Shown here: piece by piece, positions 30,417 to 34,815 of the stretch
Layout: the number at the start of each line of letters is the position of its first letter
How positions within the stretch are numbered: position 1 is the first letter of the stretch
Assembly: GCA_031398915.1 (NCBI GenBank)
Contig: JANNOG010000091.1
Coordinates: forward strand, 1 to 34,815
Length of the DNA stretch: 34,815 nt
Source: JANNOG01 sp031398915
GTDB taxonomy: Bacteria > Actinomycetota > Actinomycetes > Actinomycetales > JBBAYJ01
Direction of reading: 5' to 3'
Translations under genes and position numbers: made by a program
Notes under the pieces: generated by a model
Database searches by the model: none
The model's input: only the letters and a program-made list of their open reading frames with translations
Told to the model about the DNA's origin: nothing

Positions 30417-32090
30417 TCAGCGGGTCAGCAGGTCCCGGCAGTGGCGGTGATCGGCCAGTACGTCGGCAACCGGCCGAAGCATCCGCTCGCGGGCCACGGC
30501 CGCCACTGCGACCACCAATCGAGTCTCGGCCACGGTCCTGCGGGCCCGGGCGCGACCGGGCGTGATGGCTGCCGCAATGGCCGCCACGAGGACACCACCC
30601 CCGATGCCCCCCACCGCCGCCAACGTGGGCAGTGGAATCCCGCCCGCTCGGGGCAGCGGCACGGCAGGGAACTGCAGGTACACGAGCAGAGCCAACCCAG
30701 TGAGGGTGAGGACACCGACGAGTCCGAGCACGAGGAGGGCCAGCTGCAGCCCACCCAGGACTCGCCACCAGGTCGGGTCGCGAAACCGCAGATCCGTGCC
30801 CATGACCGCTTGATCCAGACCGTCCCGTAGGTCGTCCGTGTTGGCCGGGGCGGCCCGGACGGCGTTGCCCCAGGGGGTCGGAAGGCCCGATGCGGCCCAC
30901 TCGACCAGTTCACGCTGAGCCAGATCGACCCGGGCGAGTTGCGCGGGCGTCGGTTGGGCCACCGAGCTACGGGTCAAGGCCGTGAGGTCGGGTTCGAGTT
31001 CGGGGGCTGCGACCCGGATCCGGCGCAACGGGTCGGGACGGAAACGGGCGATCCAACGAGTGGGTGGCCAGCCGGTCCGCAGTCCTGCCCGGCGCCGGTA
31101 GTCGCCCTCGATGGCGGCCAGGACCGAACGAATCGACGCTGCCTCGGCAAGTGCGGTGACCAACTGAGAGTGCGACGCCATCTCGTCGATAGCCGGTTCG
31201 TCGTCACCCACGCCCTTGCGTAGCGCGTCCATCGCCTCACCCAGGTCGGCGCGGGCGCGGATGGTGGCCATTGCCCGCGAGGCCACGGCCTCGATGATGA
31301 CGTCGCGCAGCCGGTCGACGCCCGATCCGGTCCTCGCCGAGGTGACGATGACGTCGACGTTGGGTAGACCGTCCTCGTCGAGCAGTCGTCGCAGATCGTC
31401 ACGGACCGCCGGTGCGGAGTCGACGGCAACCGTGTCCATCTGATTGAGCACGACGACGACCACGTCCTCGTGTCCCCTCAGGCGCCGCAGATAGGACTGA
31501 TGGATGACCTGATCAGCGTATTTCTGTGGGTCGACCACCCAGACGAGGACATCGACCAATTCGACGAGGCGATCCACCTGCAGCCGGTGTGACGCCTCGC
31601 GCGAGTCGTGATCGGGCAGGTCGAGCAGGACCAACCCGTGCAACGGCTCTTCGCGGCCGACCTCGAGTTCGCTGACTCGCTCGGTGCGGTGCCGGACCGG
31701 GACCTCGAGCATGTCCAACAACGGTCCAGCCGCTTGGCCCCAGACGCAGGCGATCGGCGTGCCGGTGGTCGGGCGCAGGGCACCGACGGGCGAGATCTCG
31801 AATCCGGCGAGGGCGTTGAACAGGCTGGACTTGCCCGAGCCGGTCGATCCGGCCAACGCGACGACGGTGTGGGCGAAGCCGAGAGCAGCCCGGCGGCCGA
31901 CGCGCGCCACGACTGCGTGGGCAGCCAGGCGAGCGGCGGCGTCCAACCGGTCGCCACCTACTCGTAGGGCGTCGCTGAGACGTTCGGCCAGGTCGGCCAC
32001 GTCAGCAGCAGGATCTCCGTCGAAGCGCCTGGTGTCGGGTGAGGCCTCGCGGTGGCGACGTCGGCGGAGGACGCCGGTCCCGTCACTCAT
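30417..32090 (-). CDS. Dynamin/Era-like membrane GTPase (second of pair)
   Basis: A 557-residue protein. The GTPase domain has G1 ALAGSTGSGKSSLFNAL at about 79-95, G2 Thr in RPTTGTPIACVWG, G3 LLDLPDHDSREAS, G4 VVLNQMD and a G5-like VIVTSARTGSGVD. A helical region follows, then two TM segments near residues 440-520 (LALLVLGLVGVLTLTGLALLVYL and LAAVGGIGGGVLVAAIAAAI). Such proteins remodel or sense membranes. The ATG at 32090 overlaps the stop of the partner GTPase (ATGA), so the two are coupled and probably form a hetero-oligomer, like paired bacterial dynamins such as Streptomyces DynA/DynB or mycobacterial IniA/IniC. Function here is inferred. Confidence 0.85.
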   Translation of the reverse strand: MSDGTGVLRRRRHREASPDTRRFDGDPAADVADLAERLSDALRVGGDRLDAAARLAAHAVVARVGRRAALGFAHTVVALAGSTGSGKSSLFNALAGFEISPVGALRPTTGTPIACVWGQAAGPLLDMLEVPVRHRTERVSELEVGREEPLHGLVLLDLPDHDSREASHRLQVDRLVELVDVLVWVVDPQKYADQVIHQSYLRRLRGHEDVVVVVLNQMDTVAVDSAPAVRDDLRRLLDEDGLPNVDVIVTSARTGSGVDRLRDVIIEAVASRAMATIRARADLGEAMDALRKGVGDDEPAIDEMASHSQLVTALAEAASIRSVLAAIEGDYRRRAGLRTGWPPTRWIARFRPDPLRRIRVAAPELEPDLTALTRSSVAQPTPAQLARVDLAQRELVEWAASGLPTPWGNAVRAAPANTDDLRDGLDQAVMGTDLRFRDPTWWRVLGGLQLALLVLGLVGVLTLTGLALLVYLQFPAVPLPRAGGIPLPTLAAVGGIGGGVLVAAIAAAITPGRARARRTVAETRLVVAVAAVARERMLRPVADVLADHRHCRDLLTR

Positions 32091-33823
32091 CGGGTGTTGT
32101 CCAGCACGTCGAGAGCATGACGAAGGGCGTCGCCGGACGCTACGGGTTGCAGCGCCTCGTCCCATCGTTGGCGTTGCGAGTCCAGCAGGGCACTTACCCG
32201 ATCGAGGAGGTCCTTCTGAGCTTGAGCGGCGAGGTTGCGGACCGCCTGGTCACCGAACACAGCCTCCAACAGGCGCTGGCTGAGTGCCGCGGTACCGGCG
32301 GCGATGCCGAACTCGGCGCCGCTCACTCCGGCCGTTCTCGAGAAGACGACCAGCATGAGGACCACCCCGGCGCCATTGACGCCCAGGCTCAGCGCTCGGG
32401 CGGTGGCGCGCTTGTCCTCACCCTCTTCGCGAACCAGCCGCAGTACGGTGCCCTGCCAGTCGCGGACCAGTCGCTCGATCGCGGGGTCGACGTCGGCCGG
32501 CACCATCGCGAGGTCGGGGCGTTCGGCGAGGACGACAGCGCCTACGGGGTCGGATCGCCACAGTCGGGCGACGTCCCCGGCGGCGGCGGTCAGTTCGGCG
32601 CGAACGAGCGACTGCGTGGAGGTTCCCAGTGCCTCGCCGAGGCGGTCCGTCGTGGTGGGGCGACCGCGGAAGAATCCGACGACCCGATCTCGGACCCTCG
32701 CCAGGCCTGATTCGACGCTGCGCATGAACTCTCCGGTGCCCACGACGTCTTGCCAGCGGGCCATGACCTCGCCGCGCAGCATGGTGCCGTCACGCATCAC
32801 GGCGACGAACGATGTGACTCCGTCCGCATACCGCAGACGTGCCAGGCGGCGTAGCCGCTCGACGGCTTCGGCCTGGTCGTCGGCGGCGGTGGCGATGTCG
32901 TGGACGCGATCGCCCAATACGGTGAGGGCGCCGGTGACGGTACGGCGGATGACGACGCCCCGCGCGGCCGAGTCCGACGCGAGCGCATCCAGCCAGGTCT
33001 GTAACGGGGCTATCACCCGCCGGGGCAGCAACCCCGACTCAGTGGGGCCCTCAGGGATGGCGAAGATCGGCGTGGACCCCAGGCCGTTGGCGCCGAGCAG
33101 CCCGGCCAGGTCGTCGCGGACGATGGAGACCGCCTCGGGCGGGACCCGATTGAGCACCATGCACAACGCAGCCGAACGTTGGGCGGCGTCATTCAGGAGC
33201 TCCCACGGCACCGCGTCGGCGTACCGGGCGGCAGTGGTCACGAAGATCCAGAGGTCGGCTGCGGCGAGCAGCTGGGTGGCGAGCTGGCGGTTGGATTCGA
33301 CGACCGAGTCGATGTCCGGCGCGTCGAGCAGGGCCAGACCGGGGAACAGCGCATCCGAGGCGACCAGCCTCATCGTCGTGATCCGCTCGCCAGGGGCCAA
33401 GACCTCGTCCGGGCCGTGGACTCGGGCGAGGCCTGGCATGATCCGGGGTCCGGTGAACCAATGCGCGTCGTCAGGGTGATGCACCAGGACGGGGGCGCGA
33501 GTGGTCGGGCGCAGCACGCCTGCCCGCGTCACGTCCATCCGCAACAGGCTGTTGACAAGTGTGGACTTGCCAGCGCCGGTGGATCCGCCGACGACTGCGA
33601 GGAGGGGGGCGTCGACCTCGGACAGTCGGGGCAAGAGGTAGTCGTCGATCTGGTCGATCACCGCGGTCCACAGCGTCCGGGCGACCGCTACGTCGGGCGT
33701 CGCATAGCGCAGGTCCACGTCCGCAAGGCCACGGCGGACACCTGTGACGGCGTCGACGAGCGGCGAGATGGCAGACGGAACCACCCCTGGGTCGTCGATC
33801 CCCGTTGACCCGCTCACGGCCAC
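32087..33823 (-). CDS. Dynamin-like GTPase (first of pair), G4 motif altered
   Basis: A 578-residue protein. G1 is LLAVVGGSTGAGKSTLVNSLL at 74-94, G2 is in RPTTRAPVLVHH, G3 is LLDAPDIDSVVESNR and the G4 position reads MVLNRVPPEAV, where N-K-x-D would be expected. The long helical part ends in a hydrophobic segment (NGAGVVLMLVVFSRTAGVSG) and a coiled tail (AQKDLLDRVSALLDSQRQRW) of dynamin-like type. Start GTG 33823 is the first of several; GTG 33817 is also possible. It is the first gene of the two-gene operon, and the GCCCT hairpin at 33883-33897 lies just upstream. The NRVP change suggests weaker guanine specificity. Confidence 0.83.
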   Translation of the reverse strand: MAVSGSTGIDDPGVVPSAISPLVDAVTGVRRGLADVDLRYATPDVAVARTLWTAVIDQIDDYLLPRLSEVDAPLLAVVGGSTGAGKSTLVNSLLRMDVTRAGVLRPTTRAPVLVHHPDDAHWFTGPRIMPGLARVHGPDEVLAPGERITTMRLVASDALFPGLALLDAPDIDSVVESNRQLATQLLAAADLWIFVTTAARYADAVPWELLNDAAQRSAALCMVLNRVPPEAVSIVRDDLAGLLGANGLGSTPIFAIPEGPTESGLLPRRVIAPLQTWLDALASDSAARGVVIRRTVTGALTVLGDRVHDIATAADDQAEAVERLRRLARLRYADGVTSFVAVMRDGTMLRGEVMARWQDVVGTGEFMRSVESGLARVRDRVVGFFRGRPTTTDRLGEALGTSTQSLVRAELTAAAGDVARLWRSDPVGAVVLAERPDLAMVPADVDPAIERLVRDWQGTVLRLVREEGEDKRATARALSLGVNGAGVVLMLVVFSRTAGVSGAEFGIAAGTAALSQRLLEAVFGDQAVRNLAAQAQKDLLDRVSALLDSQRQRWDEALQPVASGDALRHALDVLDNTR

Positions 33824-33882
33824 AGCGTGCCCGGCCTGGGGCGGCAGGCCAAACGGAGGCGCTGCGCGGATCCACGTCGGAT

Positions 33883-33897
33883 GCCCTGAAATAGGGC
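33883..33897. promoter_or_regulatory. Small inverted repeat GCCCT-N5-AGGGC upstream of GTPase operon
   Basis: A perfect 5-bp stem with loop gaaat, followed on the plus strand by CTTTTG. It lies 60 bp before the GTPase start in an A/T-richer part of the 158-bp gap. As a terminator its T-run would serve plus-strand transcription, but no plus-strand gene precedes it. An operator or leader hairpin for the minus-strand operon is as likely. Confidence 0.3.
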
Positions 33898-33981
33898 CTT
33901 TTGCCGCATTCGAGACCTCCGTAATCCGTGTTGTGAGCAGGAACCGCTGAGGTTGTGACCCGGGGAAGCAGTATCAGCGGC

Positions 33982-34596
33982 TCACGGTGGGCCAGGGACG
34001 AACGGGGCTCCGTGTCCGGGAACGATCTGGTCCGCGATAACCGCAATGCGCATCCGGGAGGCCTCCAGTACGGCTTGCTCGGGCGCGAATGGGTCCACGG
34101 CCGGGCCCTCGGCGGACCACCAGGCGTGGGTGAAGACGACGACACCGGCGGCTGTGGCGGCAACGGTGCTGATGTCTTCGGCGGAATGCCCCGGGGTGGC
34201 AATCAGCAGCACCGACGGGCTGATCGAGTAGCCGTCTGCCGGGCGGTCGTGCCAGACATCGCCCTCGTAGATCGCCCAGTGGTCATGGATCCGGGCCGAC
34301 GGGAACAACGCCGCGTTGATCGTGTGGTCGGGGTGGTGGTGACTGAACACGACGTCCGTCACCTCGCTCGGGTCGATGCCGTGACCGCGGACAGCGGCCA
34401 ACAAGTCCTCACGGCTGGCCACCATCCCCGGGTCGACCACGGTGATCGCCGGACCATCGATGATCATGCTGATCGTCGAGCCCACGTGTTGACCGGCATC
34501 GTCCTCGCGCACGTATCCGTTCTGCAGAATGTGCACGATGGCGCCGTTGTCCTTCGGGACGTCGACGGACGGCATCGTGGTGGTCTCGTCAGTCAT
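33982..34596 (-). CDS. MBL-fold metallo-hydrolase
   Basis: A 204-residue soluble metallo-beta-lactamase-fold hydrolase with VDPGMV, the metal motif VVFSHHHPDHTINAALFP (H-x-H-x-D-H), LIATPGHSAEDIS supplying the next His and IVPGHGAPFVPG the last. Where most members have a G-D motif after the fourth strand, this one reads VVFTHAWW, so the metal-bridging Asp is not in its usual place. The size is close to small glyoxalase II-like and MBLAC1-like proteins. The substrate is unknown. ATG 34596 has AGGAG five bases upstream. It lies 158 bp upstream of the GTPase pair on the same strand and is divergent from the tRNA. Confidence 0.87.
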   Translation of the reverse strand: MTDETTTMPSVDVPKDNGAIVHILQNGYVREDDAGQHVGSTISMIIDGPAITVVDPGMVASREDLLAAVRGHGIDPSEVTDVVFSHHHPDHTINAALFPSARIHDHWAIYEGDVWHDRPADGYSISPSVLLIATPGHSAEDISTVAATAAGVVVFTHAWWSAEGPAVDPFAPEQAVLEASRMRIAVIADQIVPGHGAPFVPGPP

Positions 34597-34697
34597 GGCA
34601 ACTCCTGTCGGGCACGCTGTCGGTGGACCAGATGCACGTTACGGGGCACCCCGGACACACGCTCGGATCCGTCGGGGCATCGGCTCGCGCCGACGTC

Positions 34698-34703
34698 TAA
34701 CCT
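34698..34703 (+). promoter_or_regulatory. Candidate -10 element of tRNA-Arg
   Basis: TAACCT ends 9 bp before the tRNA, the right place for a -10 hexamer with a start about base 34710. No clear -35 is seen. Confidence 0.35.
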
Positions 34704-34712
34704 GGTGTGTAG

Positions 34713-34785
34713 GCGCTCGTAGCTCAGCGGATAGAGCAGCGGACTTCTAATCCGCCGGTCGTTGGTTCGATCCCAACCGGGCGCG
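34713..34785 (+). tRNA. tRNA-Arg (anticodon TCT)
   Basis: A full cloverleaf of 73 bases can be drawn. The acceptor stem is gcgctcg (34713-34719) with cgggcgc (34778-34784), including one G-T pair. The D stem is gctc/gagc, the anticodon stem gcgga/tccgc with loop cttctaa (anticodon TCT), and the T stem gttgg/ccaac with loop ttcgatc. The discriminator base is G and CCA is not encoded. It reads AGA, a rare codon in such a GC-rich genome. Its 3' end would be a possible integration target, but no integrase lies within the few bases left. Confidence 0.95.
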
Positions 34786-34815
34786 CGGCTCTGACCAGCA
34801 GCCTTGTTATGGAAG

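Noticed and set aside
34713..34815. Integrated element at tRNA-Arg
   Set aside because: No integrase and no repeat of the tRNA 3' end elsewhere in the window; only 30 bases follow the tRNA.

Overview
The window is GC-rich DNA from an actinomycete, most likely of the order Mycobacteriales (Gordonia, Williamsia, Dietzia, Rhodococcus or Mycobacterium relatives). The reasons are the strong G/C third-position bias, frequent GTG starts and 1-4 bp gene overlaps. The order group II truncated haemoglobin, alpha-glucosidase, hotdog thioesterase, EttA and an extra SSB matches what I recall of M. tuberculosis glbO-aglA-Rv2475c-Rv2477c-Rv2478c, and there is an F420/FMN split-barrel protein. Genus and species cannot be fixed from the sequence alone.

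Layout. 1-2698 (-): a DUF3516-type DExH helicase running off the left edge through an odd GC-rich tail. 2718-3341 (-): a small membrane-anchored protein. 3295-9672: a polyol/sugar region with a mannitol 2-dehydrogenase-like enzyme, a divergent APH-fold kinase, and an operon (binding lipoprotein, two permeases, DeoR regulator) that lacks its own ABC ATPase. 9857-19433: a menaquinone region with menB, menD, menE and menA. Set among these are a YkvA/DUF1232 protein, a thiamine-binding (DUF77) protein, an OmpR-type two-component system joined to a secreted CAP-domain protein, a CPBP-like membrane protein and a PLDc_N membrane protein. No menC is present.

19443-25787: a hemerythrin-like protein, a DUF4229 protein with a heptad-repeat tail, the truncated haemoglobin, GH13 alpha-glucosidase, a hotdog thioesterase carrying a 9-bp in-frame tandem repeat, TesB-type thioesterase II and EttA. 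25832-30338 (-): a split-barrel flavin/F420 protein broken by an in-frame amber codon, a DUF4349 lipoprotein, a secreted fasciclin-domain protein, an SSB paralogue and a WXG100-headed protein whose C-terminus resembles a degenerate RNase A-type toxin. 30417-33823 (-): two translationally coupled dynamin/Era-like membrane GTPases. 33982-34596 (-): an MBL-fold hydrolase. 34713-34785 (+): tRNA-Arg(TCT).

The points most worth a second look are the amber codon at 26231-26233, the six-unit VES repeat in the thioesterase, the nested palindrome at 28193-28260, the orphan WXG100/RNase A-like protein with altered catalytic positions, and a perfect TTATCCACA DnaA box upstream of the SSB paralogue. No intergenic stretch exceeds about 220 bases. 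No CRISPR array, insertion sequence or prophage was seen.
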